This document shows positions 25,638-34,765 of a DNA stretch of 64,000 bases, piece by piece. The stretch is taken from the NCBI GenBank assembly GCA_010692425.1, contig JAAHHJ010000022.1, positions 61,180-125,179 of the forward strand. Reading direction: 5' to 3'. Source of the stretch: Symploca sp. SIO3C6 (lineage in GTDB: Bacteria > Cyanobacteriota > Cyanobacteriia > Cyanobacteriales > Coleofasciculaceae). The translations under genes and the position numbers were made by a program. The notes beneath the pieces were generated by a model that saw nothing but the letters and a program-made list of their open reading frames with translations, ran no database searches and was not told the origin of the DNA. Within the stretch, counting starts at the first letter, position 1. Each line of letters opens with the position of its first letter.

Positions 25638-27023
25638 ATGACTAACTTTTCTTGGACTAAACAGTGGTATCCAATCACTCCTATCAGTTATCTAGAATCT
25701 TCTCATCCAACCCCAATTACTTTGCTAGGTAAAAAGCTGGTAATCTGGAGAGATAAACATCAAAAATGGGTGGCAATGAATGATATTTGCCCCCATAAAT
25801 TAGCACAATTATCTAAGGGCAGTATCAATAAAAATGGAGATTTAATGTGTCGTCATCATGGTTGGTGCTTTGATGAGACAGGAAAATGTACAAATATTCC
25901 CATGTTGAGTGATAAAAAAGCTTTAGAAACTGCTTGTAATAGTGAGCGATCGCAAATAAAAACATATCCTACTCAAGTGCTACAAGAATTACTATGGATA
26001 TGGGCAGATAATAGTCCTACAGCTTTTGAGGATAGCACTTCCAAGCAACCTGTAGTGATGCCAGAATACCAACTTGATAACTCTGCAACAGATTGGTTTA
26101 TGTCAGAAGTTCCTATTGGTTACACGGTTTCTCTGGAAAGTAGTTTTGACCCTTCTCACGCCCAATTTCTACATGAAGGAATTGCTGGATTTTCTCCAGA
26201 AAGAGCTATTCCCATGGAACATTTTGAAGTGTTGGAAGAAATATCTGCTGAAACTGGTTTTACTTTGAAGCATTCTGGTTATAATATTTTCAACCAAGAT
26301 ATGGATGCAATGCGGAATTTCACTCCACCCTGTTCTAATACAACAATATACAAATATTATGATGGCAAATTGGCTTTATTTCAGTTATACTTTGTACCCA
26401 CAAAACCAGGTTATTGTAAACATATTGGTAAGTTTATTATTACTGATACTCCTCCACAAAAACGTAAATTCTGGTTTGGACTACTGCCCAAATATTTACA
26501 GACTGGGTTAAAACATTCATCTAGTTATAAATTGAGTAACCAAGATTTATCAATTATGCACTCCCAACTTGTTAACGAATCTGTGGGAGATAGAACTTGG
26601 CAAAAGTCATATTTTATGCCTTCAGTAGCTGACGTTGGCATTGTTACTTTTCGTAAATGGCTAGATGAATTTGCTGGGGGGAAGCCTGCATGGCAGGGAA
26701 TAACCGAAGCACCTTTTCAAGAATTGAGTGATGAGCAATTATATGATCGCTGGCACAGACATACAAAGTATTGTCCTAGTTGTCGGCAATCTCTAGTATT
26801 AATAGATAAAATCAAAGATTTTTGTCTGAATTTTACGGTAGTATTATCAATTTCAGCCTTGTTGTTAATAATAATTAATCTACCGACAAGAATAGTTCTG
26901 CTCCCAGTTTTATTGGCCATATTGAACTTAATTTGCTTCTATAAACTAGACTTATTTCGGGCAAGATTTATAAGCAGTATTCCTAAAAAGGGTTTACCTG
27001 TAGTTGAATTGCATGAAAAGTAA
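25638..27023 (+). CDS. Rieske oxygenase, pheophorbide a oxygenase (PaO) type
   Basis: A 461-residue Rieske non-heme iron oxygenase. The Rieske cluster ligands are Cys51-x-His53 and Cys71-x-x-His74. The mononuclear iron region is FDPSHAQFLHEG (Asp171, His174, His179). A C-terminal CxxC (residues 379-382, in RWHRHTKYCPSC) and two membrane segments (about 395-415 and 418-436) are features of the PaO/Tic55/PTC52 group. Plant members oxygenate chlorophyll-related substrates. The substrate here is unknown. No ferredoxin reductase is encoded nearby, so cellular ferredoxin is the likely donor. It leads a forward set with the GST and flavin monooxygenase genes. Confidence 0.82.
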   Translation: MTNFSWTKQWYPITPISYLESSHPTPITLLGKKLVIWRDKHQKWVAMNDICPHKLAQLSKGSINKNGDLMCRHHGWCFDETGKCTNIPMLSDKKALETACNSERSQIKTYPTQVLQELLWIWADNSPTAFEDSTSKQPVVMPEYQLDNSATDWFMSEVPIGYTVSLESSFDPSHAQFLHEGIAGFSPERAIPMEHFEVLEEISAETGFTLKHSGYNIFNQDMDAMRNFTPPCSNTTIYKYYDGKLALFQLYFVPTKPGYCKHIGKFIITDTPPQKRKFWFGLLPKYLQTGLKHSSSYKLSNQDLSIMHSQLVNESVGDRTWQKSYFMPSVADVGIVTFRKWLDEFAGGKPAWQGITEAPFQELSDEQLYDRWHRHTKYCPSCRQSLVLIDKIKDFCLNFTVVLSISALLLIIINLPTRIVLLPVLLAILNLICFYKLDLFRARFISSIPKKGLPVVELHEK

Positions 27024-27060
27024 GCTGTTGTGTATTTTTAATGCACAACAGCAAGGCAGA

Positions 27061-27162
27061 AGGCAGTCCCGATGAAAAAAATTTTTCATCATCAAGCATT
27101 AAAGAGGGTTATTTCCCCTACACCCTACACCTTACACCCCACACCCTCTTTCAAGTCAGAAG
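27061..27162 (+). repeat. Double-palindrome repeat, copy 2
   Basis: Second copy of the element at 6910-7013. GATGAAAAAAATTTTTCATC (27071-27090) differs from a perfect palindrome at the centre. The second stem, AAAGAGGGTT (27101-27110) with ACCCTCTTT (27143-27151), is conserved although the loop differs in length. It lies 38 bp after the Rieske stop codon. Confidence 0.7.
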
Positions 27163-27210
27163 GAACAAGAGTTTGGGCCATTAACTAATATAAAATAAAT
27201 AGGAAGATTT

Positions 27211-27266
27211 AGCAATTTTGGATAAATTACATCAAGGACATTTGATGGATTTTTTGGAGATATCTG
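27211..27266 (+). promoter_or_regulatory. Conserved 55-bp box upstream of the GST gene
   Basis: Second occurrence of the box at 25572-25626. It ends with GGAGATATCTG immediately before the ATG, and GGAG may serve as the ribosome-binding site here. The other copy has GAAGATATCTAA at the matching position. Confidence 0.45.
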
Positions 27267-27884
27267 ATGAATAGAGTATTATACTATCACCAACAATCAA
27301 ACTTTTCTCGGAAAATCCGCATATTGTTAGCTGAGAAAAATTTAGATTACGAACTCAAAGAAATTAATCTGAAGAATAAACCCCCTGAATTTCTTGAAAT
27401 TTCTCCTATTGGTAGAGTACCTGTGTTTGTAGAACAAGACGGTACCGTTATTTGGGATTCTACATTAATTGCAGAATATTTAGATGAAACCTATCCACAA
27501 CCTAGTTTTTACCCAAGTAATTCTCTAGCGCGGCTTGAGTGCCGCAAATGGGAAGAGTTAGCTGATACTTTAGGCGAGAAGATCATCAGTTTATGGATAC
27601 TAAATTTGACAAATAATTTAGACAAAACTGGTTATCGAACAAAAGTAGAAACTTTAATTAATCGCCTTTTGCCAATTTTTGATCAACAATTAGCCCAATC
27701 TAAATACTTATTAGGTGATGGTACTTGGACAGCAGCAGACATAGCAGCATTATGTTCCTTGGGTTACTACAGCCTTCGCTTAAATGAAGATTGGCATTCT
27801 CAGTATCATAATTTAAGAAATTGGTTTAATAAATTACACGAACGCGAGTCGGTAAAGTCAACTGTTCCGATGCCGTTAAATTAA
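27267..27884 (+). CDS. Glutathione S-transferase
   Basis: A 205-residue GST. The N-terminal thioredoxin-like domain starts LYYHQQSNFSRKIRILLAEK and contains the cis-Pro in IGRVPVF and the glutathione gamma-glutamyl contact DSTLIAEYLD. The C-terminal helical domain has the N-capping Asp in GTWTAADIAALCSLGYY. Catalytic Ser or Cys near residue 11-14 is plausible, but the class is undetermined. It may detoxify or isomerise products of the adjacent oxygenases. The stop is 3 bp before the next start, so the two are translationally close. Confidence 0.85.
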   Translation: MNRVLYYHQQSNFSRKIRILLAEKNLDYELKEINLKNKPPEFLEISPIGRVPVFVEQDGTVIWDSTLIAEYLDETYPQPSFYPSNSLARLECRKWEELADTLGEKIISLWILNLTNNLDKTGYRTKVETLINRLLPIFDQQLAQSKYLLGDGTWTAADIAALCSLGYYSLRLNEDWHSQYHNLRNWFNKLHERESVKSTVPMPLN

Positions 27885-27887
27885 GTT

Positions 27888-29093
27888 ATGAATACCCACA
27901 CAAGTGCACAAGAAAAAATTCAACTGGGGAAGCTATCCACACCATTTATAGAAAAAGTTGCGATTATTGGTGCTGGGCTCGGTGGTTTAGCTGTTGCTGT
28001 CGCACTCCGTAAATTGGGATGTGAGGTTCAAGTCTACGAAAAAGCACAGGATTTTCGCCCTGTTGGTGGTGGGTTGGGGTTATTACCAAATGGTTTAAAT
28101 TTCCTGGATGCTATTGAACCTGGAATAGTGGAAACTATCAAAAACTCAGGTTGTGAGGTTAGGACAATCGTTTTGAAAAACACTCAAGGTGAAACAATCA
28201 GCACTAACCCAGCCAGCAGGTTCCAAGATAAATATGGTCAGCCCTTGATAACTGTTTGGTGGTGGCATTTACAGCAAATTCTAGCATCTAAACTGCCCTC
28301 TGAGAGTATTCATCTTCACCATCGCTGCATTGGCTTTGAACAAGATGATCATCGTGTATCAATATATTTTGAAAATGGAGAAAAGGTTAGTGCCGATTTT
28401 ATGATTGGAGCCGATGGTATAAATTCTGTGATTAGAGAAGCTTTAATTGGAGACGGTAAACCCCGTTATTTAGGAAGTATGTCTTGGCGTACCGTTATTA
28501 AGTATAACCAAGAGATACTTAATCCGGGTGAATTTGGCTTTGTTAAAGGTCATAAAGAGTTTATGTACCTGCTGAATCTTGGTAATGGCTATATCTCGTG
28601 GGTATATCGTCAGTTATCAGCCGATTATATTATTTCCCAAAATGCAGGCGAGGCTAAATCTCGGGTTCTTAATCAAGTAGCTGACTGGGCAGAATCATTG
28701 CACTCGCTCGTGGCAGCAACTCCAGCTGAACAAATTTCACAGACACCAATTTGCGATCGCTTACCGCTAAACTCTTGGAGTCAAGGTAGAGTTACTTTAT
28801 TAGGTGATGCCGCTCACCCAATGTCACCTGCTTTAGGGCAGGGAGCAAATAGCACTTTTGAAGACGCCTATGAACTAGCGTTATGCTGTTCCCAAGCATC
28901 CAGCATTCAAGAAGCTTTGGCTAGCTACGAGCAACGTCGTATACCCCGTACACAAGTAATTCAAACTAATAGTTTCTTGGGTGAAATGCGCTACTATCCA
29001 ACTGAAACAGAAGCTTCCAATCATCAGATGCCGGAACACTCACAGATGAGTAGAGAAGAATTTCAAGATTGGGCTTTTAATTACAATCCATAG
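27888..29093 (+). CDS. FAD-dependent monooxygenase (aromatic hydroxylase family)
   Basis: A 401-residue group A flavin monooxygenase. It has the dinucleotide fold VAIIGAGLGGLAVAVALRKL, the DG motif FMIGADGINSVIRE and the GD motif LLGDAAHPMSPALGQGANST. Relatives hydroxylate aromatic or heteroaromatic rings (salicylate, 3-hydroxybenzoate, urate, zeaxanthin). The substrate is not determined. It is encoded 3 bp behind the GST and converges with the Mo-hydroxylase operon. Confidence 0.82.
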   Translation: MNTHTSAQEKIQLGKLSTPFIEKVAIIGAGLGGLAVAVALRKLGCEVQVYEKAQDFRPVGGGLGLLPNGLNFLDAIEPGIVETIKNSGCEVRTIVLKNTQGETISTNPASRFQDKYGQPLITVWWWHLQQILASKLPSESIHLHHRCIGFEQDDHRVSIYFENGEKVSADFMIGADGINSVIREALIGDGKPRYLGSMSWRTVIKYNQEILNPGEFGFVKGHKEFMYLLNLGNGYISWVYRQLSADYIISQNAGEAKSRVLNQVADWAESLHSLVAATPAEQISQTPICDRLPLNSWSQGRVTLLGDAAHPMSPALGQGANSTFEDAYELALCCSQASSIQEALASYEQRRIPRTQVIQTNSFLGEMRYYPTETEASNHQMPEHSQMSREEFQDWAFNYNP

Positions 29094-29108
29094 CTTCTTT
29101 CATAAAAA

Positions 29109-29147
29109 CTTATTACTTATTACTTATTACTTATTACTTATTACTTA
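29109..29147 (-). repeat. Heptamer array (TTATTAC)n
   Basis: Five to six copies between two convergent genes. The last copy supplies the stop codon of the Mo-subunit gene (29145-29147). Confidence 0.85.
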
Positions 29148-31274
29148 CAGCAACTTATCCGGCGTAATCGGTAAATCACGGATGCGCTTACCTGTAGCAT
29201 GGTAAATAGCATTAGCGATCGCAGCTGAGACACCTGTAATCCCAATCTCTCCCACACCACGCACCCCAGCAGGATTAAAGTTAAAATCCGGTTCACCAAC
29301 AAATGTCACCTGAATACGCGGGATATCAGCGTGGGTAGGGAAGTGATAGGTGGCAAAGTCATAAACCACAGGATAGCCAAGGTTGGGGTCAAAGCGACAC
29401 TCCTCCATCAAGGCTTGCCCAATACCCATAATTACAGCACCCCGCACTTGAGAGGCGGCAGTTTTGGCATTCATAACTCGCCCAATATTTATCACTGACA
29501 CCCAACGGTTTACTTGTAAACGTCCAATTTCTTCATCAACGCTGACTTCACAAAAATGCGCCCCCCACGACTGGAATGCCCATTTCTTGCTCTCATCACT
29601 GGGAGCAGAGGAGGCTGTCGCCTCAAAAGCATTCTCTCCAGACTGATGCAGGATGGCAAAGGCTTCCTGGGCAGTTGTCACTTGGGCTCTGTTGAGAACT
29701 TCTTTACAGGCTGCCATCACTGCTGGCACAAGGGTTGCAGTCATTTGGGAACCACCGGCAAGCCCACCATTTGGGAGTAAAGAGTCGCCCATTTTCACCC
29801 TTATTTTTTCTACCGATAGCCCCAATACCTCAGCTGCTGTACCTGCAACCACTGTATAGGCACCAGTACCCATATCATTGCCGCTAGTGAGGATCTCGGC
29901 AGTACCATCTGCTAACAACCGCACTTTGACTGATGCTGAACCTCGTAAACCAGGAAAGCTTGCTCCAGCCATGCCCCAACCTATAAGTTTATGCTCACGG
30001 CTGAGCGGTCTCACTTGTTTTGGTCGATCTTGCCAACCAAATTGTTGTGCCCCCACCCGCAAACATTCAGCAAAATGCTTGGCAGAGAAAGGTAAACCCC
30101 GGCGTTGGTGCTCCTTGCTTTCATTTTTTAAGCGCAATTCCACCGGATCTATGTTTAACTCCCATGCCAATTCATCCATTGCTGACTCTAGCGCCCACAA
30201 ACCCGGAGCTTCTCCTGGGGCACGCATAAATGTCGGCATCCCCACATTCATTACCCCTAATTCCTGCTGAGTGCGCAGATTTGGTGCTGCGTACATAGCT
30301 GCTGTGATGATTGTGCAGGGTTCAGTAAAAGTATCAACTGGTGAGGTAATTGATTTAACAGTATGGTCAATCGCCACCAACTTACCATCGGCATCTGCTC
30401 CCAAACTAATTTTCTGCTCAGTTTCAGAGCGATGCCCGGTATTAGCTGTCATTTGTCTGCGACTGAGAGCAACTTTTAGGGGGCGTTGAAGTTGACGGGC
30501 TGCACCTGCACAGAGAATACCATGGGACCAAGGAAAAGCTTTACAACCAAAGGCTCCACCAATAAATGGTGTAATAATACGTACCTGCTCTTTCTGCAGT
30601 CCAAAAATTTCTGCATAGGTACGTTGGCTGTTCAATACCCACTGAGATGGTTCGTAGATAGTAAGGGAGTCACTATCTTGCCAGTGGGCAATGATGGCAT
30701 GGGGTTCCATCGGTGCCTGTAGTTCGGTAGAAGTGGTGTAAGTAGCTGTAATTTTGGTAGTTGCAGCTGCCATCCTACTGTCAAAATCCCCGATGGCAAA
30801 ATTCCCCTTCTCAAATATCATCTCTTCCCCAAGCATGGGTGGAGCTTCTTGGAAGTTGGCATTCTTTGCCTCGATAATCGGCGGTTGAGCGGAATATTCC
30901 ACTTTAACTAAATGGGCTGCGTGACGTGCCCTTTCAAAAGTATCTGCTACCACCAAGCCAATAATTTGCCCAGCATAGTAAATTTGATCATCTGATAACG
31001 GCAGCCGCGCCTCGTAAATTTTCGAGTTTATAAAATCGTTGCTTGGCTTAAATACTGGAGGCGCGTTTTTAGGTGTAAATATCGCTATTACTCCCGGTGC
31101 TTTAGCTGCCGTTTGGGTATCGATACTTGTAATTCGCCCCTGAGCAATGTTAGCAGTCACCAAATAACCATGAACCAAACCAGGAATTTGGTGTTCGGCA
31201 GCGTAGGTTGCTGCACCTATAACCTTGGCTCGTCCATCCTTACGGTTAATACCAGTACCAATTACCTGATTCAA
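29145..31274 (-). CDS. paoC: Mo-binding subunit of a PaoABC/YagTSR-type aldehyde oxidoreductase
   Basis: A 709-residue large subunit of the xanthine oxidase family. The catalytic Glu676 lies in GVRGVGEIGITGV. Mo-cofactor segments include GGAFGCKAFPW, MRAPGEAPGLWALE and GNDMGTGAYTVVAG. Subunit order, length (E. coli PaoC is about 730) and the 4Fe-4S-bearing middle subunit point to an aldehyde oxidoreductase of the PaoABC type rather than a true xanthine dehydrogenase. The physiological substrate is unknown. It overlaps the FAD subunit gene by 4 bp. Confidence 0.85.
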   Translation of the reverse strand: MNQVIGTGINRKDGRAKVIGAATYAAEHQIPGLVHGYLVTANIAQGRITSIDTQTAAKAPGVIAIFTPKNAPPVFKPSNDFINSKIYEARLPLSDDQIYYAGQIIGLVVADTFERARHAAHLVKVEYSAQPPIIEAKNANFQEAPPMLGEEMIFEKGNFAIGDFDSRMAAATTKITATYTTSTELQAPMEPHAIIAHWQDSDSLTIYEPSQWVLNSQRTYAEIFGLQKEQVRIITPFIGGAFGCKAFPWSHGILCAGAARQLQRPLKVALSRRQMTANTGHRSETEQKISLGADADGKLVAIDHTVKSITSPVDTFTEPCTIITAAMYAAPNLRTQQELGVMNVGMPTFMRAPGEAPGLWALESAMDELAWELNIDPVELRLKNESKEHQRRGLPFSAKHFAECLRVGAQQFGWQDRPKQVRPLSREHKLIGWGMAGASFPGLRGSASVKVRLLADGTAEILTSGNDMGTGAYTVVAGTAAEVLGLSVEKIRVKMGDSLLPNGGLAGGSQMTATLVPAVMAACKEVLNRAQVTTAQEAFAILHQSGENAFEATASSAPSDESKKWAFQSWGAHFCEVSVDEEIGRLQVNRWVSVINIGRVMNAKTAASQVRGAVIMGIGQALMEECRFDPNLGYPVVYDFATYHFPTHADIPRIQVTFVGEPDFNFNPAGVRGVGEIGITGVSAAIANAIYHATGKRIRDLPITPDKLL

Positions 31275-32266
31275 ACTAAGCCTCCTGCTTGGGCAGAAAT
31301 TGTGAGGGCGCGACGAATCGCCCGCTTTACTAGTTCGATTTTATAACTGTTGTGAGTTAAGGGTTTAGCTTCCTGCAAGGCAATTTCTGCTGCTTGGGTA
31401 AAGTGGATGGCATCGGCAGACTTACCAATTAAAAACTCCTCTGCCGCTGTTGCTCGCCAGGGCTTGTGTGCTACCCCACCCATTGCCAAGCGTACAGCGT
31501 TGATTTGCTCCCCTTCCAAGTTTACAGCTGCTGCTACAGAAACTAAAGCAAAGGAATAGGAAGCGCGATCGCGTATTTTTAAATAAACTCCAGATTTAGC
31601 AAAGGATGCCGGAGGCAAAACCACTGCTGTAATTAATTCCCCAGGCTCTAAATTAGTATCTTGTTGGGGTGTATTTACTGGTAGACGATGAAAATCAACA
31701 AACGGTATTTGCCTTTGCCCTTGGGAACTTTCCACTTCTACCACCGCATCTAAGGCAGCCAGGGCAACACACATATCTGAGGGGTGAACGGCCACACAAT
31801 CCTCACTGGCTCCAAGGATAGCATGGGTGCGGTTAATTCCGGTGATAGCGGGACAGCCTGTTCCTGGTTGCCGTTTGTTACAAGCAAAAGCAGTATCGTA
31901 ATAATAGGGACAACGAGTACGTTGCAGAAGATTACCGCCGACTGTCGCTAGGTTGCGAATTTGTTGAGAGGCACCAGAGAGAATTGCTCGGGCTAAGATG
32001 GGATAATTGCGGCGAATATCACTATGGTCTGCCACTGCAGTGTTACTTACTAAAGCTCCCAGACGGAGACTACCATCAGCCATTAGTTCAATCTGCTGCA
32101 TCTGTAGCCGAGATATATCAATTAGTTGCGATGGCTGATCTAAGAATACTTTGAGACGGTCAACTACATTCGTCCCACCTGCAATAAACATGGAATTTTG
32201 GTCAGCAACTGCTTGGTTTACAGCATCTGACAACGAAGTAGCACGGGTATAGGTAAAATTATTCAT
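31271..32266 (-). CDS. paoB: FAD-binding subunit of the Mo-hydroxylase (4Fe-4S type)
   Basis: A 331-residue subunit carrying FAD in the FAD-PCMH fold (FIAGGTNVVDRLK, LATVGGNLLQRTRC). It has the extra cysteine-rich insertion RCPYYYDTAFACNKRQPGTGC plus a later EDC, which in E. coli PaoB binds a 4Fe-4S cluster. It relays electrons between the 2Fe-2S subunit and an acceptor. It is the middle gene of the three-subunit operon. Confidence 0.85.
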   Translation of the reverse strand: MNNFTYTRATSLSDAVNQAVADQNSMFIAGGTNVVDRLKVFLDQPSQLIDISRLQMQQIELMADGSLRLGALVSNTAVADHSDIRRNYPILARAILSGASQQIRNLATVGGNLLQRTRCPYYYDTAFACNKRQPGTGCPAITGINRTHAILGASEDCVAVHPSDMCVALAALDAVVEVESSQGQRQIPFVDFHRLPVNTPQQDTNLEPGELITAVVLPPASFAKSGVYLKIRDRASYSFALVSVAAAVNLEGEQINAVRLAMGGVAHKPWRATAAEEFLIGKSADAIHFTQAAEIALQEAKPLTHNSYKIELVKRAIRRALTISAQAGGLV

Positions 32267-32387
32267 TGTGCTTGATTGTCCCCAGTTTCCTTAACTAAGC
32301 TGTCGCACACTATTAAGAAAATATCCCCCATCTCCCCCTCTCCCCCTCTCCCCACCTCCCTCTCTCCCCCTCATTAAAAAACCTGCA

Positions 32388-32930
32388 TCAGCTAATTACT
32401 GCTGCCCCAGGAGAGGGGGGTTTTTGTCCTATTACTTGCTGCACTGCTGCCACAATACCGTTGTATGCACTGCATCGGCAGAGATTCCCACTTAATCGTT
32501 CTTTGATTTCCATCTCGGTGAGTTCAGTTAATTCTAAGGGATTATTCAAATCAGATGTAACTGCACTAGCACAACCACGTTTAACTTCTTCTATTAGAGC
32601 TACAGAGGCACAAATCTGCCCTGGGGTACAATAGCCGCACTGGAAACCATCGTTATCAATAAATGCTACTTGCACAGGATGGAGAGTATCCCCTGTTGCC
32701 AAGCCTTCAATAGTAACAATCTCCTTATCTTCTTGCATCACTGCCAAAGTAAGACAGGAATAAATCCTTTGACCATCAATTAAAATAGTACATGCCCCAC
32801 ACTGTCCATGATCGCATCCTTTTTTGCTACCCACTAATCCTAAATTTTCACGCAGGGCATCTAGGAGTGTTACACGTGGTTCAATAGTGAGGTTGTACTG
32901 TTCACCATTAACTTTAAGAGTCACATCCAT
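32388..32930 (-). CDS. paoA: 2Fe-2S subunit of the Mo-hydroxylase
   Basis: A 180-residue electron-transfer subunit with two 2Fe-2S clusters. The plant-type cluster is GCDHGQCGACTILIDGQRIYSC. The second has CGYCTPGQ and the later CRC in SGNLCRCSAYNGI. E. coli PaoA has a Tat signal; this one starts MDVTLKVNGEQY without one, so the enzyme should be cytoplasmic. It is the first gene of the operon. 121 bp of C/T-rich low-complexity sequence separates it from paoB. Confidence 0.87.
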   Translation of the reverse strand: MDVTLKVNGEQYNLTIEPRVTLLDALRENLGLVGSKKGCDHGQCGACTILIDGQRIYSCLTLAVMQEDKEIVTIEGLATGDTLHPVQVAFIDNDGFQCGYCTPGQICASVALIEEVKRGCASAVTSDLNNPLELTELTEMEIKERLSGNLCRCSAYNGIVAAVQQVIGQKPPSPGAAVIS

Positions 32931-33024
32931 TTTAGTTTTACCTCCTTATCTAGGAATTAGTTTAGTCAAAAATTGAATAAGGTAATAGAAAGTGTCAATA
33001 TCCGGAGAAAGAAGTTTCACGTTT

Positions 33025-33759
33025 TTACACGCTAACCAGGAAATCGAGATTGGCGGTAGCATCGTATTCAACTACTGGTTCGCCATACTTGAATAAGTGC
33101 AGGGTTTTATCACCAATTATTCTCATTGATGAACCTTCAATCTTCAACATCGTTCCTTCTTGTAAACCAACCACATAAACCTGAGGATTAACCAATAAAA
33201 ACTCTTGTAGTCTTTGTATTCTTGTTTCTCCTCTGTGGTTAGGAATGACTGCATCTGTATAGTGAGGATTAATTTGAAAAGGAATCAGATTTAATCCTTG
33301 AAAACTTATCGGCTCAATAATTGGCATATCGTTACTAGTTTTCAACGTAGGGCAAGCAAGATTAGCCCCAGCGCTCCAACCAAGATAAGGTGTTCCCTGG
33401 TTTACCTTTTCTCGTATAGTTTCGATTAATCCTTTTTTGTGTAACCAGTGAAACAAACAGAAGGTGTTGCCTCCTCCAACTACTATTGCCTGTGCCTGTC
33501 TGATCAATTCCTGAGGATTTTCAGCAAGATGAATAGCATCAAGTTCATAACCTAAATCTTTAAAGACTTTTCCAACTCTTTGACTATATTGATCGTAAGG
33601 ACTAATATCTTTATCAGTCCTGGTTGCACTAGCAAAAGGGACAAATAATATTCTTTTAATAGCATCGCCGAGAAAGTTGTAAATTTCTTGACGTGGGTAG
33701 AACAGATATTCTTCACCAGGATTAGTAGAGTTACTGAGCAGTAATAATCTTTTTCTCAT
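33025..33759 (-). CDS. pepE: Peptidase E (dipeptidase, family S51)
   Basis: A 244-residue alpha/beta serine peptidase. The nucleophile is in LGWSAGANLACP and a conserved His in INPHYTDAVIPNHRGET. VVGGGNTFCLFHWL and the VGLQEGTML region also match the family. Peptidase E cleaves Asp-X dipeptides in the cytoplasm. A heptamer array begins 12 bp upstream of its ATG. Confidence 0.88.
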   Translation of the reverse strand: MRKRLLLLSNSTNPGEEYLFYPRQEIYNFLGDAIKRILFVPFASATRTDKDISPYDQYSQRVGKVFKDLGYELDAIHLAENPQELIRQAQAIVVGGGNTFCLFHWLHKKGLIETIREKVNQGTPYLGWSAGANLACPTLKTSNDMPIIEPISFQGLNLIPFQINPHYTDAVIPNHRGETRIQRLQEFLLVNPQVYVVGLQEGTMLKIEGSSMRIIGDKTLHLFKYGEPVVEYDATANLDFLVSV

Positions 33760-33770
33760 TAGTTGTTACC

Positions 33771-33823
33771 TATTACTTATTACTTATTACTTATTACTTA
33801 TTACTTATTACTTATTACTTATT
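33771..33823 (-). repeat. Heptamer array (TTATTAC)n upstream of pepE
   Basis: About seven and a half copies, starting 12 bp from the pepE start codon and therefore within its 5' leader or promoter. Confidence 0.88.
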
Positions 33824-33828
33824 TACCA

Positions 33829-33872
33829 GGTTTCTCAACCCCTTAACTACAGCCTTGAGACCAGCAACTAGA
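33829..33872 (-). pseudogene. Small relic of a flavin monooxygenase 3' end
   Basis: TCAACCCCTTAACTACAGCC and TTGAGACC match the segment at about 35547-35575 inside the monooxygenase gene and at 38742-38770 in the larger relic. Only about 40 bp is recognisable. It may be a third, more decayed copy. Confidence 0.35.
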
Positions 33873-33906
33873 TAATGCATTTTTATCACAGTTTTTAAAA
33901 ACTTTG

Positions 33907-34677
33907 TTACTTAGTGACTTCAGACAGTGGCAAAACGGGTTTATGTTTCATAACAGTATAAAGCGCAGGTAACTTAGGGTAATCTCCATTTGGCAATGGA
34001 ACAGCAATATCAAAAAAGTCTTCTCCAGACTTCAATACTTCAAATTCGGAAAAGAAATTTACTATATCCTTTAGTGCAACAGTGCCTGGTCTAATACCAT
34101 GTTCAAATAAAATAGTCCTTTCTTTATGAGGATTTTTATATTTCATCTCTGCTCTTAAAGAATTAAAATAATTAATTGCCTTCGTACTTATTTCAATAAG
34201 GTAAATAATGCCTTGATTACCAAGTAGTATTTGCAGTGATTTAGCACAATCATAACGCCTTTCTACTGGAATATGATGAAAGGCTCCTCTCATGTAGATG
34301 TTGGCATCACCGATTTCGGAATGAAGAGCTTCTGCTTGCTGAGGTTTTAAACCATCAAGTACACGGTATTCTATATTTAGAGCATTCTGCTGTGCTTTAG
34401 CCATTTCCAGAGCACTTTTAGAGACATCGACTCCAATTACCCTTATAAAATGGTCAGCAAGAAAAAGAGTTTGTCTACCGTTCCCACAAGCAAAGTCAAT
34501 TAAAGGTAATTGAGAATCCATCAGATTTTTGAAACGAGATAAATCTCGAGCTACTGCTAATTTGGGGTCGCAATCCCACAAAATAAGATTAGATAACCTA
34601 GAAGCCTTATTCCAGTAAGCTTCCCAAGCTAAAGAGGTATCGATATTTGGCTTTTCTTCAGAATTGATTTTTTCCAT
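33907..34677 (-). CDS. Class I SAM-dependent methyltransferase
   Basis: A 256-residue methyltransferase. Motif I is LPLIDFACGNGRQTLFLADH, the acidic end of beta2 is VIGVDVSKSALEMAKA, and the region YRVLDGLKPQQAEALHSEI is motif II-like. The C-terminal FSEFEVLKSGEDFF and AVPLPNGDYPKLPALY are unusual and give no substrate clue. It is cytoplasmic. It is the third gene of a reverse-strand group with the TerB-like and monooxygenase genes, which suggests modification of the same small molecule. That link is inference. Confidence 0.78.
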   Translation of the reverse strand: MEKINSEEKPNIDTSLAWEAYWNKASRLSNLILWDCDPKLAVARDLSRFKNLMDSQLPLIDFACGNGRQTLFLADHFIRVIGVDVSKSALEMAKAQQNALNIEYRVLDGLKPQQAEALHSEIGDANIYMRGAFHHIPVERRYDCAKSLQILLGNQGIIYLIEISTKAINYFNSLRAEMKYKNPHKERTILFEHGIRPGTVALKDIVNFFSEFEVLKSGEDFFDIAVPLPNGDYPKLPALYTVMKHKPVLPLSEVTK

Positions 34678-34765
34678 GATTTAAAAAGAAGCCGAAAAAA
34701 GGATGTTATCAGGGGCATTTCACTAAATTGCCCCTGTTAACACCAATCCTATATTTCGCTTTTCT

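Noticed and set aside
29145..32930. Xanthine dehydrogenase, with the flavin monooxygenase as urate hydroxylase (purine catabolism)
   Set aside because: Subunit order and the 4Fe-4S-type FAD subunit fit PaoABC aldehyde oxidoreductase better. No purine-pathway gene such as allantoinase or a uric-acid pathway enzyme is nearby.
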